NCBI GenBank assembly: GCA_018662405.1
Contig: JABJGE010000004.1
Coordinates: 1-45,950 of the forward strand
DNA: 45,950 nt
Reading direction: 5' to 3'
Source of the DNA: Campylobacteraceae bacterium
Lineage (GTDB): Bacteria > Campylobacterota > Campylobacteria > Campylobacterales > Arcobacteraceae
Part shown: positions 23,100 through 32,633 of the stretch, in pieces
How positions within the stretch are numbered: the first letter of the stretch is position 1
Layout: every line of letters begins with the position of its first letter
Notes under the pieces: model-generated
Told to the model about the DNA's origin: nothing
The model's database searches: none
The model's input: the letters and a program-made list of their open reading frames with translations, nothing else
Position numbers and translations under genes: made by a program

Positions 23100-24164
23100 T
23101 TATATATTACTTGCTATTATTGTACCCATCTCTTGAGTATTAACAATTTGTTTTGCATCAAAAGCAGCTAAATCACCAGTTCTAATTCCATCAGCCATAG
23201 CTTTTTTAATAGCATTATCAATTGCATCTGCTGCTTCAATTTCATCCAAAGAGTATCTAAGCATCATAGATGCACTTGAAATTGTTGCGATTGGGTTTGC
23301 AATACCTTGTCCAGCAATATCAGGTGCCGAACCATGAATTGGTTCATAAACAGCTGTTTTAAGTCCAGTAGATGCAGATGGTAATAGTCCAATAGATCCA
23401 CTTAACATTGATGCTTCATCTGATAAAATATCACCAAAAATATTTCCAGTTAGTACAACGTCAAATTGTCTAGGATTTGCTATTAACTGCATTGCACAAT
23501 TGTCAACATACATATGTGATAATTCAACTTCTGGATATTCAACAGAAATTTTTTCAACTGTATCTCTCCATAATTGAGAAACATCAAGAACATTAGCTTT
23601 ATCAATTGAACAAACTCTCTTATCTCTCTTCATTGCAAGTTTAAATGCAACATGAGCGATTCTTTCAATCTCTTCAACTGTATAAACCATAGTATTCCAA
23701 CCTTTAGTTTCAGTTTTACCTTTTGGCTCTCCAAAATAAATACCACCAATTAATTCTCTTACCACCATAATATCAACACCTTTGATAACTTCTGGTTTTA
23801 AACTACTTGCATCAACTAATTCATCATATACTACAGCTGGTCTAAGGTTTGCAAATACACCCATCTCTTTTCTAAATCTTAAAAGTCCAGATTCTGGTCT
23901 TAACTCTCTTGAAAGATTATCCCATTTTGGTCCACCAATTGCACCAAATAAACATGCATCAGAATCTAGAACACCAGCAATTGTTTCTTGAGGTAAAGGA
24001 TTACCTGTAGCATCTATAGCACAACCACCCATTAGGTATTCTTTATATTCAAAATTAATATCATATTTTTTTGAAACTGCATCTAAAACTTTTATAGCTT
24101 CATCTACAATTTCTACACCGATTCCATCACCTTTAATTAGTGAAATATTATAATTTTTTGACAT
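23100..24164 (-). CDS. leuB: 3-isopropylmalate dehydrogenase
   Basis: LeuB oxidatively decarboxylates 3-isopropylmalate with NAD+ in leucine synthesis. The 354-residue length is typical. Motifs include SLIKGDGIGVEIVDEA at the N-terminus, the RPESGLLRFRKEMGVFANLRP substrate-site region, VVRELIGGIYFGEPKG with the catalytic Tyr, and YEPIHGSAPDIAGQGIANP for NAD binding. The start codon overlaps the leuD stop as TAATG, so the two are translationally coupled. Confidence 0.97.
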   Translation of the reverse strand: MSKNYNISLIKGDGIGVEIVDEAIKVLDAVSKKYDINFEYKEYLMGGCAIDATGNPLPQETIAGVLDSDACLFGAIGGPKWDNLSRELRPESGLLRFRKEMGVFANLRPAVVYDELVDASSLKPEVIKGVDIMVVRELIGGIYFGEPKGKTETKGWNTMVYTVEEIERIAHVAFKLAMKRDKRVCSIDKANVLDVSQLWRDTVEKISVEYPEVELSHMYVDNCAMQLIANPRQFDVVLTGNIFGDILSDEASMLSGSIGLLPSASTGLKTAVYEPIHGSAPDIAGQGIANPIATISSASMMLRYSLDEIEAADAIDNAIKKAMADGIRTGDLAAFDAKQIVNTQEMGTIIASNI

Positions 24165-24679
24165 TAGTTATTTTCCTTTGCTTCTTTTGCTGCAAATTCC
24201 ATTAATCCACCACAAGAGATTAATTCTTGCATAAATTCTGGAATTGGTGCAAATTTATATTCTTTATTTGTTGTAATATTTGTAACTGTTCCATTATCTA
24301 AATTTACAGAAACTTCATCACCTTCAGTAATCTCACAAGCTTCAGGTAATTCAAAAATTGGCAATCCCATATTAAATGCATTTCTATAAAAGATTCTTGC
24401 AAAAGTAGGAGCAATAATTGCAGAAACACCTGCAGCTTTAAGAGCAATTGGAGCATGTTCTCTACTAGAACCACAACCAAAATTTTCACCAGCTACAATT
24501 ATATCACCTACATTTACTTTAGAACTAAATGAAGGATCTGCATCTTCCATAACATATTTTGCTAAATGTTCAGGATCACTACTATTTAAATATCTAGCTG
24601 CAATAATTAAATCAGTATCAATATTATCACCAAATGTCCAAACTTTTCCGTTTATTTTATTATTCATTACATTATCCAT
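24164..24679 (-). CDS. leuD: 3-isopropylmalate dehydratase small subunit
   Basis: LeuD is the swivelling subunit of isopropylmalate isomerase, working with the Fe-S subunit LeuC. The 171-residue protein has [20 protein letters not shown] at the start, [14 protein letters not shown] (about residues 65-78) and [19 protein letters not shown]. LeuC is not next to it in this window. The start could instead be ATG 24667 (167 residues), which has a GGAT at SD distance. The gene is divergent from rpoD. Confidence 0.95.
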   Translation of the reverse strand: MDNVMNNKINGKVWTFGDNIDTDLIIAARYLNSSDPEHLAKYVMEDADPSFSSKVNVGDIIVAGENFGCGSSREHAPIALKAAGVSAIIAPTFARIFYRNAFNMGLPIFELPEACEITEGDEVSVNLDNGTVTNITTNKEYKFAPIPEFMQELISCGGLMEFAAKEAKENN

Positions 24680-24754
24680 TTTTGTATTTTCATTATTTTA
24701 TCTAAAATATTAATATTTTGGCTGAAAAAATATCATTTTTTAATAAGATTTGGG

Positions 24755-24760
24755 TATAAT
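24755..24760 (+). promoter_or_regulatory. Extended -10 promoter of rpoD
   Basis: TATAAT preceded by TGGG lies 61 bases before the rpoD ATG. It overlaps the longest possible reading frame, which starts with TTG at 24750; this argues for the ATG at 24816 as the real start. Confidence 0.65.
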
Positions 24761-24771
24761 ACGCGAATATA

Positions 24772-24794
24772 CAAATGAGCATTATAGCTCTTTG
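24772..24794 (+). promoter_or_regulatory. Hairpin in the rpoD 5' leader
   Basis: CAAA-GAGC (24772-24775 and 24777-24780, one bulged T between) pairs with GCTC-TTTG (24787-24794) around the loop ATTATA. The hairpin begins near the predicted transcript start and ends six bases before the SD (AAAGG, 24801-24805). It may stabilise the mRNA or affect translation. Confidence 0.4.
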
Positions 24795-24815
24795 TTTTCA
24801 AAAGGTATAACACTA

Positions 24816-26669
24816 ATGGCTATAAAAGATTTAACTAAAACGATCGAAAAATTATTTAAAGAGCATAAAGATTCAGTACTTACGTACGAAAGACTTATCT
24901 CAATTTTTCCAAAAGCACCTACAAAAGCAAATAGTAAAAAAATAATTGCTTTAGCACAACTTTTTAATGTAACGCTAATTAGTTCAAGAGATTATGCAAT
25001 TGAACTAAAAAAAGAAGAAATTAGAAAAAAAGAAGAAAAACGTCAGAATATGGCTGCTGGTGATGATACAGATAAATATAATCTTCTAAAATCAAAAGAA
25101 CTATCAGAATGGAGTAGAAGTGATTCTCCTGTGAGAATGTACTTAAGAGAAATGGGTAAAGTACCATTACTTACAAAAGAAGAAGAAATTGAAATTAGTA
25201 TGAAAATTGAACATGGGGAAGATGCAATTCTAAATGCAATTTGTTCAGTACCATACTTAATTGACTTTATCCTAGACTATAAAGAACCACTTGTAAATCG
25301 TGAAAGAAAAGTAAAAGAATTATTTAAAAGTTTTGATGATGAAAAAAGTGATGAATCTGAAACAGAAGAAATTATTGAAGATATAAATGATGAGGAAGAA
25401 GAGGATACTAAGAAAAATAAAAAACTAGACAAACGATCTGAACAAATTATTTCTGAATTTAAAGTTTTAGAAAAAGCAAAAAAAGATTGGTTAAAGTTTA
25501 CTTCTAAGGATCCAGAATTAAGTGATGATGAGATTGATCAACTTAATTATACACTAGCTGTATCTCATAAAAAACATGACATTAAATCAGCACTTATGGT
25601 TTTAGCACCTACAAGTAAACTAATAACTGAAATTGTTAAGACAATGGAAACAGCTCTAAGTAGTGATGATAGTTATGATGTAGAACTAAAAAGATTAGAA
25701 TATAAGCTTCCTCTATTTAATGATACATTAAAAGAAAACCATCAAAAAATTCTAGATAGGATTACAAAACTTACAAAAATAGATATTATTGGAATGGTTC
25801 CTGAAGTAACAATGGTAAGTACTTATATGGAAATTAAAAAACTTTTCCAAACAAAAGAAGCAAGTGCTGGTGGTTTTGATTTAGAAGAACAAGAATTAAA
25901 AGATATTCTTGATCAAATTAAAATTGGTAAGAAAATTACAGATGAAGCTAAATATAGAATGGCTAAATCAAATTTAAGACTTGTTGTATCTATTGCCAAA
26001 AGATATACAAATAGAGGTCTTCCTTTCTTAGATCTTATCCAAGAGGGTAATATTGGACTTATGAAAGCTGTTGATAAATTTGAGTATAAAAAAGGTTATA
26101 AATTCTCTACTTATGCAACATGGTGGATTAGACAAGCTATTTCTAGAGCTATTGCAGATCAAGCAAGAACAATTAGAATCCCTATTCATATGATTGAGAC
26201 TATCAATAAAATTAATAAAGTAATTAGAAAAGGTCTTCAAGAAAATGGTATTGAGCCAGATACAGCAGAGATAGCAAAAGCAGTTGATCTTAGCGAAGAA
26301 AAGGTAAAACAGGTAATTAAAATCACAAAAGAACCAGTATCTTTAGAAGCACCAATAGGTAGTGAAGATGATGGTAAGTTTGGTGATTTTGTACCAGATA
26401 CTAATACTCCAACACCTATGGATAATATTATGGCAGATGACCTAACTGGTCAAATAGATAATATATTATGCCAATTAAATGAAAGAGAACAAGCTGTTGT
26501 AAGAATGAGATTTGGTTTATTAGAAGACAATAGTGATAGAACACTTGAAGAAATTGGAAATGAACTTAGTGTAACAAGAGAGAGAGTTAGACAAATTGAA
26601 TCTAGTGCAATTAAAAAACTAAAGCATCCTAAAGTAGGAAAAAATCTTAAAAATTACGTAGAAAGTTAA
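24816..26669 (+). CDS. rpoD: RNA polymerase primary sigma factor
   Basis: RpoD directs RNA polymerase to housekeeping promoters. The 617-residue protein has region 1.1 at the N-terminus, region 1.2 ([20 protein letters not shown]), and an acidic, low-complexity non-conserved stretch (about 180-215, with [14 protein letters not shown]). Regions 2.1-2.4 follow ([45 protein letters not shown]). Region 3 comes next, then region 4.2 helix-turn-helix ([20 protein letters not shown]). ATG 24816 is preferred: AAAGG (24801-24805) precedes it, and the longer frame would contain the promoter. The gene is divergent from leuD. Confidence 0.97.
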   Translation: MAIKDLTKTIEKLFKEHKDSVLTYERLISIFPKAPTKANSKKIIALAQLFNVTLISSRDYAIELKKEEIRKKEEKRQNMAAGDDTDKYNLLKSKELSEWSRSDSPVRMYLREMGKVPLLTKEEEIEISMKIEHGEDAILNAICSVPYLIDFILDYKEPLVNRERKVKELFKSFDDEKSDESETEEIIEDINDEEEEDTKKNKKLDKRSEQIISEFKVLEKAKKDWLKFTSKDPELSDDEIDQLNYTLAVSHKKHDIKSALMVLAPTSKLITEIVKTMETALSSDDSYDVELKRLEYKLPLFNDTLKENHQKILDRITKLTKIDIIGMVPEVTMVSTYMEIKKLFQTKEASAGGFDLEEQELKDILDQIKIGKKITDEAKYRMAKSNLRLVVSIAKRYTNRGLPFLDLIQEGNIGLMKAVDKFEYKKGYKFSTYATWWIRQAISRAIADQARTIRIPIHMIETINKINKVIRKGLQENGIEPDTAEIAKAVDLSEEKVKQVIKITKEPVSLEAPIGSEDDGKFGDFVPDTNTPTPMDNIMADDLTGQIDNILCQLNEREQAVVRMRFGLLEDNSDRTLEEIGNELSVTRERVRQIESSAIKKLKHPKVGKNLKNYVES

Positions 26670-26684
26670 TTCTTTCTCGTAATC
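26654..26684 (+). terminator. rpoD terminator hairpin spanning the stop codon
   Basis: ATTACG-T-AGAAAG (26654-26666, one bulged T) pairs with CTTTCT-CGTAAT (26673-26684), giving 12 base pairs around a six-base loop that contains the rpoD TAA. A CTTTA stretch follows. Most of the left arm is coding sequence. Confidence 0.65.
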
Positions 26685-26691
26685 TTTATAA

Positions 26692-26719
26692 AATAATAAA
26701 GTTTTATACTTTATTATTT
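26692..26719 (-). terminator. AT-only hairpin after the M3 peptidase gene
   Basis: AAATAATAA (26692-26700) and TTATTATTT (26711-26719) form a nine-pair stem with a ten-base loop, four bases beyond the leftward peptidase stop. It has no G-C pair, so its strength is doubtful. Confidence 0.35.
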
Positions 26720-26723
26720 AAAA

Positions 26724-28673
26724 CTATATTATTCCATCCATTTTAAGTAATGATGTAACATCTGGTTTTCGATTGGCTAATTGAAAATATAAATCATTCA
26801 TATCTACACTTCCGCCCTTACCTAATATCAAATCTTTATACTTTAATGATAACTCCTCATTAAATGTACCATTTTCAATAAATAAATAAAAAGCATCTGC
26901 ACTTAATACTTCTGCCCATTTATAGCTATAATATCCAGCAGCATATCCACCACCAAATATATGTGCAAATCCATTTTGAAATTTATTATATCCTGGAGGA
27001 ATCATTACTGCAATATCATCTCTAATAGCATCTAATAAAGACTGAACCTCTTCACCTTGATATATTTTCTGATGTAATTTAAAATCAAATAGTGCAAATT
27101 CAACTTGTCGTAGTGTTGCTAATGATGATTGAAAGTTTCTTGCTCTTATTAACTTATCACACATATCATCACTTATAATTTCATCTGTTTGATAATGTTT
27201 AGCAAACATCTTTAATACATCTTTATCATAAGAAAAATATTCAAGGAATTGAGATGGAAACTCTACTACGTCCCAAGCTACACCATTAATACCACTTACA
27301 AATGGCTCATCAATATTACTTAAAAGATGATGTAAAGCATGACCCATTTCGTGGAATAATGTCACAACATCACTGTGTCTTAATAATGATGGCTGAGTAG
27401 AAGTAGACGCTGGAAAATTGCATACAATATATGCAGTTGGTAAATTAACTTCACCATTATTTAAATATCTTGTATGCCAGTTATTCATCCAAGCACCACC
27501 ACGCTTTTCTTTTCTAGCTTCAAGATCTATATATATTCTTGATTTCTTTATATTATTTTCATAAATATCATATGCTATTGCTTTTTCATGCCAAGTTTTA
27601 ACATCAATTTTTACAAACTTAATATTTAATAATTTATATAAAAATTCAAATAAACCATCTAATACTTTGTTAGATTCAAAATATGGTCTATAAACTTCTT
27701 CATCTATATCATATTTTGCTTTTTTTAATTTTTCACTATAGTATGCTAAATCAAAACTATTAAGATCAATAATACCATCAAGTTCTAATGCTAATTCTTT
27801 TACTTCATTTAATTCATCATCTGCTTTTATTTTGGCTTTTTTACTTAAGTCATTTAAAAATGTTATTACATCACTTTCACAAGATGCCATTTTTGTACTT
27901 AATGAGTATTGACTATAATTATCAAATCCAAGAAGCTTTGATTTTTCATTTTTTTGTTTTAAAATATTATCAATTATATTAGCATTTTGAGGGGCTCTTG
28001 AAGTATATGCTTTATATATTTCTTCTCTTTTTTCTCTTGATGTACCATAAGTAATATATGATAAATAAGAAGGCATCTGAAGAGTGAATTTCCACTTTTC
28101 AATTCCATTATCATCAGTAAAAATAGCTGATGATAAATCAGATTCTGGAATCTCTTTAATATCATCTTTATTATCAATAATCATTTCAAAATCATTTGTA
28201 GCATCTAATAAATTTTGAGAAAACTCTTTACTTAATTCACTTAGACTTAGACTTAATTCTTTTAATCTATATTTTTTTGTATCATCAAGACCACATCCAC
28301 TTAAAGAAAAATCTCTAATTTCATTTTCACAGACTTTAATTTGTGCATCAGTAAGTTTAGAAGTATCAATTTCTTTAAAAGCAGAAAATAATTCTTCATT
28401 TTGACCAAGCCATGTTCCATATTCTGAAAGTATTGGTAAACATTTTGAATATACTTCTTGTGTTAATTCACTATTACATACACTATCAAGATGAAAAGAT
28501 GGAGTAATAAATACATCAAGTTTTTCATTTAATAATTGATATGGAAGTACAAAATTATTATAATCTTTAGATTTTATATCTAAAAGAGTATTAATCTCTT
28601 TTAGATTTGAATCAACAAGTTCTTGAAGATTCTTAGGAATTGTTTCTAATTGTTCTATATTAAAACTATCCAT
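26724..28673 (-). CDS. M3-family oligopeptidase (oligopeptidase A/PrlC-like)
   Basis: This cytosolic zinc metallopeptidase degrades short peptides. The protein is about 649 residues, slightly shorter than E. coli PrlC. The zinc motif HEMGH is at about 441-445 ([13 protein letters not shown]), with the third ligand region [17 protein letters not shown] about 25 residues on. The C-terminal [23 protein letters not shown] is characteristic of the family. I place the start at ATG 28673, which overlaps the obgE stop by eight bases; the frame upstream of it lies inside obgE. It is translated downstream of obgE. Confidence 0.92.
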   Translation of the reverse strand: MDSFNIEQLETIPKNLQELVDSNLKEINTLLDIKSKDYNNFVLPYQLLNEKLDVFITPSFHLDSVCNSELTQEVYSKCLPILSEYGTWLGQNEELFSAFKEIDTSKLTDAQIKVCENEIRDFSLSGCGLDDTKKYRLKELSLSLSELSKEFSQNLLDATNDFEMIIDNKDDIKEIPESDLSSAIFTDDNGIEKWKFTLQMPSYLSYITYGTSREKREEIYKAYTSRAPQNANIIDNILKQKNEKSKLLGFDNYSQYSLSTKMASCESDVITFLNDLSKKAKIKADDELNEVKELALELDGIIDLNSFDLAYYSEKLKKAKYDIDEEVYRPYFESNKVLDGLFEFLYKLLNIKFVKIDVKTWHEKAIAYDIYENNIKKSRIYIDLEARKEKRGGAWMNNWHTRYLNNGEVNLPTAYIVCNFPASTSTQPSLLRHSDVVTLFHEMGHALHHLLSNIDEPFVSGINGVAWDVVEFPSQFLEYFSYDKDVLKMFAKHYQTDEIISDDMCDKLIRARNFQSSLATLRQVEFALFDFKLHQKIYQGEEVQSLLDAIRDDIAVMIPPGYNKFQNGFAHIFGGGYAAGYYSYKWAEVLSADAFYLFIENGTFNEELSLKYKDLILGKGGSVDMNDLYFQLANRKPDVTSLLKMDGII

Positions 28674-29763
28674 CAATATTAACCATATCATATAGTGCAT
28701 ATTTGATAGGTGATGTATTAAGATGTATTACAGATGAAATTGGCGCAACAAAGTATGGCAAAGTAGTATCATACTCAAAAGTAACATCTTCTTTATTCTG
28801 CATAAAGAAATCATACTCTTTATTCATACTATATAGTTTATTGTTAGTAATATTTAATCCAATACCCTCTACAAACTCTTTTGTTTTTTCATTAACTGTA
28901 TCTTGATCAAATGAATCTGTTTTAGTTAATGCAATTGCAAACTTTCTTGTACTTAATTCTGGAGAGAACTTTTTAACTTCTTCTTTTAATACATTATACT
29001 GATCTAGCATCTCTCTATAGTTTGCCATATCAATCATAAATAAAAGTGTTTTTGTTCTTTCAATATGTTTTAAAAATTCTAATCCTAAACCTCTTCCTTC
29101 ACTGGCACCATCAATAATACCAGGAATATCAGCCATCATAAATGAATTATATTCACCTACATCAACAACACCAAGACTAGGGATTAATGTTGTAAATTCA
29201 TAATTAGCCACTTCAGGATGTGCATTTGATAATGTAGAAATTAAAGTTGATTTACCAACATTTGGATATCCAACTAATCCAACATCAGCAATAAGCTTTA
29301 ATTCTAATCTTACTAATACATCTTGTCCTGGAAGACCTGGCTGATGGTAAGTAGGTGTTTGATTTCTAGAGTTTTTAAAGTGATAATTACCCATACCACC
29401 TTTTCCACCTTCTATAAATTGAACTTGTTCACCCTCTTCTAATAAATCAAATACTAACTCATTTGTTTTAACATCAATTACTTGTGTTCCTGGTGGTACC
29501 TTAACAATTAAAGATTTTCCAGATTTTCCAGTAGATCTACTACCTTCACCTGGTTTACCATTATCTGCTTTAATTCCTCTTCGTCCTTTGAACCAAGATA
29601 ATGTATCTGTATTATTATCTACTTCAAAGAATACAGAGCCACCTTTTCCTCCATCTCCACCATCTGGACCACCTTTTACTACAAACTTTTCTTTTCTAAA
29701 AGATGTACACCCTGCTCCACCACGACCTGATGATAGTGTTAATTCTACTTTATCTACAAACAT
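28666..29763 (-). CDS. obgE: GTPase Obg/CgtA
   Basis: Obg is an essential GTPase linked to 50S ribosome assembly and stress control. The 365-residue protein has the glycine-rich Obg fold ([12 protein letters not shown] at 31-42, [13 protein letters not shown]), then the G domain with G1 GYPNVGKST (165-173), G3 DIPGI and G4 TKTD. The C-terminal part is short, with no long acidic tail. It starts with ATG preceded by AAAAGG. It lies downstream of rplU-rpmA, the usual order, but a strong terminator separates them. Confidence 0.97.
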   Translation of the reverse strand: MFVDKVELTLSSGRGGAGCTSFRKEKFVVKGGPDGGDGGKGGSVFFEVDNNTDTLSWFKGRRGIKADNGKPGEGSRSTGKSGKSLIVKVPPGTQVIDVKTNELVFDLLEEGEQVQFIEGGKGGMGNYHFKNSRNQTPTYHQPGLPGQDVLVRLELKLIADVGLVGYPNVGKSTLISTLSNAHPEVANYEFTTLIPSLGVVDVGEYNSFMMADIPGIIDGASEGRGLGLEFLKHIERTKTLLFMIDMANYREMLDQYNVLKEEVKKFSPELSTRKFAIALTKTDSFDQDTVNEKTKEFVEGIGLNITNNKLYSMNKEYDFFMQNKEDVTFEYDTTLPYFVAPISSVIHLNTSPIKYALYDMVNIDG

Positions 29764-29795
29764 AATTTGCCTTTTCTTTTAATAGTTGAAATAAA

Positions 29796-29830
29796 AAAAG
29801 GCACTATAGCAAATCGCCACAGTGCCTTTT
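29796..29830 (-). terminator. Intrinsic terminator of rplU-rpmA
   Basis: AAAAGGCACT (29796-29805) is perfectly complementary to AGTGCCTTTT (29821-29830) with a 15-base loop. Read leftwards, the second arm runs into a tract of seven Ts. This is the most classical terminator in the window; obgE downstream must rely on read-through or its own promoter. Confidence 0.85.
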
Positions 29831-29850
29831 AGTATTAAGATATGTACTTC

Positions 29851-30105
29851 TTATGAAGCGTAAACAGAAACTTTTTTTCTATTTTTATCTTTTTGCTCAA
29901 ACTTAACTTCACCGTCAATTAATGCAAATAAAGTATGATCTTTACCCATTCCTACATTATTTCCAGCGTGAACTTTAGTTCCTCTTTGTCTAATAATGAT
30001 GTTACCAGCAATTACTGCTTCTCCACCAAATTTCTTAACTCCTAGTCTTCTACCAGCTGAGTCTCTATTATTATTTGTACTACCTTGACCTTTCTTGTGT
30101 GCCAT
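29851..30105 (-). CDS. rpmA: 50S ribosomal protein L27
   Basis: L27 lies near the peptidyl transferase centre. The 84-residue protein has [20 protein letters not shown] at the N-terminus, then [24 protein letters not shown], both diagnostic. The N-terminus starts directly with MAHKKG, so no cleavable leader of the Firmicute type is present. It follows rplU after nine bases. Confidence 0.98.
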   Translation of the reverse strand: MAHKKGQGSTNNNRDSAGRRLGVKKFGGEAVIAGNIIIRQRGTKVHAGNNVGMGKDHTLFALIDGEVKFEQKDKNRKKVSVYAS

Positions 30106-30114
30106 GCTATCTCC

Positions 30115-30420
30115 TTACGCTGCTATTTTAGTAATTCTAATCTTAGTGAAGCTTCTTCTGAAACCTCTTTTTAATTTAGAATCTTTTCTTCTTCTTTTCT
30201 TGTAGATAATAACTTTCTTATCTCTACCTTCAACAATAACTTCAGCAGTAACAGTTGCATTTGCAACGTCTTTACCAGTCTTTAAAGCTCCATCATTTAC
30301 TGCAATTACATCAGTGATTTCTACAGCTTCTTTTGGTTCTTTACTTAATTTATCAACATTTAAAATATCACCTTCAGATACTTTATATTGTTTTCCACCA
30401 CATTTAATAATTGCGTACAT
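30115..30420 (-). CDS. rplU: 50S ribosomal protein L21
   Basis: L21 binds 23S rRNA during 50S assembly. The 101-residue protein starts [19 protein letters not shown] and ends with the basic [19 protein letters not shown] region that contacts RNA, both typical. An AAAGGCAAC region precedes ATG. A small hairpin in the leader may be regulatory. Confidence 0.98.
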   Translation of the reverse strand: MYAIIKCGGKQYKVSEGDILNVDKLSKEPKEAVEITDVIAVNDGALKTGKDVANATVTAEVIVEGRDKKVIIYKKRRRKDSKLKRGFRRSFTKIRITKIAA

Positions 30421-30437
30421 TTGTTGCCTTTATTTTA

Positions 30438-30452
30438 ACCTGTCTAGCAGGT
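30438..30452 (-). promoter_or_regulatory. Hairpin in the rplU leader
   Basis: ACCTG (30438-30442) and CAGGT (30448-30452) form a short GC-rich stem with loop TCTAG, 18 bases upstream of the rplU start. It lies within the leader expected from a -10 at 30470-30475. It could be an L21 autoregulation structure, but I cannot match it to a known leader class. Confidence 0.35.
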
Positions 30453-30469
30453 CAGTTTTTATTTCCCGA

Positions 30470-30475
30470 ATTATA
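30470..30475 (-). promoter_or_regulatory. Putative -10 box for rplU-rpmA
   Basis: TATAAT read on the minus strand, 50 bases upstream of the rplU ATG, with AT-rich sequence and no clear -35 beyond it. Confidence 0.5.
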
Positions 30476-30515
30476 TGAAAATATTCTTTAAAGTTAGCTT
30501 TATAATATCTATAGA

Positions 30516-30899
30516 TTAATGATAATCTGACATTGTTGCAATTAAATCCATCTCAACTAAAGCATTTTTTGGTAAAGTTTGTACTGCTACTGTACTTCTT
30601 ACTGGTTTATGATCACCAAAGAATTCTGAATATAGTACATTTACAATTCCAAAATCATCCATATTTTCTAAAAAAATATTTACTTTAACTACATTATCAA
30701 TAGAACTTTCATTGTCCTCTAATATCGCTTTTAAATTTGATAATACTTGTCTAGTTTGCTTTTTAATGTCATTTGAAATCATTTTACCTTCAGGTGTTAA
30801 TGCAATTTGCCCTGATGTATATAATAATCCATTTACTTTAACAGCCTGTGAATACGGTCCTATTGCAGATGGTGCATTTTTTGTATTTAAAAATTCCAT
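30516..30899 (-). CDS. ridA: RidA-family reactive imine deaminase
   Basis: RidA hydrolyses reactive enamine/imine intermediates released by PLP enzymes such as threonine dehydratase. The 127-residue protein has SAIGPYSQAVKVNGLLYTSGQ at the start, with GPYSQ typical, and ends in PVRSTVAVQTLPKNALVEMD, where Arg, Pro and Glu shape the active site. ATG 30899 is preferred over an upstream TTG (30905), because AGGA is then six bases away. It is probably a single-gene unit. Confidence 0.95.
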   Translation of the reverse strand: MEFLNTKNAPSAIGPYSQAVKVNGLLYTSGQIALTPEGKMISNDIKKQTRQVLSNLKAILEDNESSIDNVVKVNIFLENMDDFGIVNVLYSEFFGDHKPVRSTVAVQTLPKNALVEMDLIATMSDYH

Positions 30900-30946
30900 T
30901 TTCAATCCTATATATAAAATTATTTGAAATTATATCTAATTAATCT

Positions 30947-32584
30947 TTATAAGTTAAATGGTAACAAACCACCCTTTCGTAGAATTTGAATATTTTCTTG
31001 AATCTGTCGTATAGATATAGCTTTTTTCTTAAATTCCATTGTTACATCTAATTTTACATACTGAAGTTGTCTTGTATAAAATCTAACTAAAAATGCATTT
31101 AATTGGGATTTTAATTCATCTTCATTATATATTTTAATTTCATCTTTTAATGATATGCCAATTAATACAGAATTTTGAGGATCATTTAATAATAAATTAA
31201 ATTCATTCGCATGGAAATCAAACATCATAATATCTAAGGTATTTAGAATTAAATCATATGCTCTTGATGATTCTAATGCAGTTTTTATTATATTTAATTC
31301 AGCAATATCAACAGTAGATAATTCAACATGTTGAGATCTTTGATGATTATTAGTAGCTGTACGAATATGTTTTGCATTAATATCTAGCTTTATAGATACA
31401 TATTGTTTATATTCATCTTGAATAAGGTTGTTTAAACTATTTAAATATTCATTAATCTCTTGTAATGCTTTTTGCTTATCTAAAGGATTTAATAAATCAT
31501 GGCTTGAAGCAATCGTATCAATTACAAATGGTACAAATGGTTTTGGATTTGAAAAAATTCTATTAAGTTCTTCAACATGACCATCTTTAACCATATCTGC
31601 AGGATCACATCCATCTTCAAATATAACAACACCACCTTCATAATTTTCACGGCTTAATAATAAACTAGCTTTATATGCAGCATTTAATCCTGCTTTATCA
31701 CCATCATATGCTACAACAACCTTAGGATCACCCCTTTTTAATAAGGGTAAATGTTCTTGAGTTAGTGCAGTTCCTAATGTTGCAACAGCATTATCAAATC
31801 CAGCTTGGTGAAGCATAATTACATCCAAATATCCTTCCGTTACAATTATTTGATTTTTCTTAAATATATTTTGTGATGCTAGATTATATCCGTATAGTAA
31901 TCTTGATTTATTAAATATTTTTGTTTGTGGAGAATTAATATATTTTGCATTATGACCTGTAATTGTTCTACCACCAAATCCACAGATTGAACCATTTGCA
32001 GTATATATAGGGAATGTTATACGCTCAATTTGTCTAGCATATAATCCATTCTCACCATGATCTATTAGTCCAAACTCTTTTGCATCTGAAAGATTTAGCA
32101 TATTTTGCTTTAAGAATGCAATGGTTTCTGGAGATTTTGGAGCATAACCAATATTGAATTTTTCTATAGATGATTCCCATACCCCTCTATCCTGAAGGTA
32201 TTGTGAAGCAATTTTATTAGAAGGAAGTAACTTAAGATAATATCCATTTAGTTTTTCAACTACAGAAATATCTTGTTTTTTGTAATTTGTATTTTCATAC
32301 TCTAAATTGAAATTATACATACCAGCTAATTTTTCAATAGCTTCTGGATAAGTTGTTTTTTCATATTCCATAATAAATTTTATAGAATCACCACCTACTC
32401 CACATCCAAAACAATGATATATTTGTTTTTGAGGACTAACTACAAAACTAGGTGTATCTTCGCCATGAAAAGGACAACATGCTTTAAAATTTGCACCTGA
32501 CTTTTTAAGTTGAAGGAATTGTGATATTACATCTACTACATCTAGTGTAGTTTTAAGGTTTTCTATGGAATTTTTAGCTATCAT
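30947..32584 (-). CDS. dnaG: DNA primase
   Basis: DnaG makes RNA primers at the replication fork. The 545-residue protein begins with the CHC2 zinc domain (CCPFHGEDTPSF, then YHCFGCGVGGD). The Toprim catalytic domain follows (VTEGYLDVIMLHQAGFDNAVATLGTAL, and VVAYDGDKAGLNAA). The C-terminal DnaB-binding part is the short type found in this phylum. Adjacent to ridA, with a 41-base gap and in the same direction. Confidence 0.97.
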   Translation of the reverse strand: MIAKNSIENLKTTLDVVDVISQFLQLKKSGANFKACCPFHGEDTPSFVVSPQKQIYHCFGCGVGGDSIKFIMEYEKTTYPEAIEKLAGMYNFNLEYENTNYKKQDISVVEKLNGYYLKLLPSNKIASQYLQDRGVWESSIEKFNIGYAPKSPETIAFLKQNMLNLSDAKEFGLIDHGENGLYARQIERITFPIYTANGSICGFGGRTITGHNAKYINSPQTKIFNKSRLLYGYNLASQNIFKKNQIIVTEGYLDVIMLHQAGFDNAVATLGTALTQEHLPLLKRGDPKVVVAYDGDKAGLNAAYKASLLLSRENYEGGVVIFEDGCDPADMVKDGHVEELNRIFSNPKPFVPFVIDTIASSHDLLNPLDKQKALQEINEYLNSLNNLIQDEYKQYVSIKLDINAKHIRTATNNHQRSQHVELSTVDIAELNIIKTALESSRAYDLILNTLDIMMFDFHANEFNLLLNDPQNSVLIGISLKDEIKIYNEDELKSQLNAFLVRFYTRQLQYVKLDVTMEFKKKAISIRQIQENIQILRKGGLLPFNL

Positions 32585-32633
32585 AGATATATTATAGCTA
32601 ATAATATTTAAATATTTATAGGAAAAGTAAAAT

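Noticed and set aside
24750-24815. Longer rpoD start at TTG 24750
   Set aside because: The extra codons contain the TATAAT promoter; ATG 24816 has an SD and the normal RpoD beginning.
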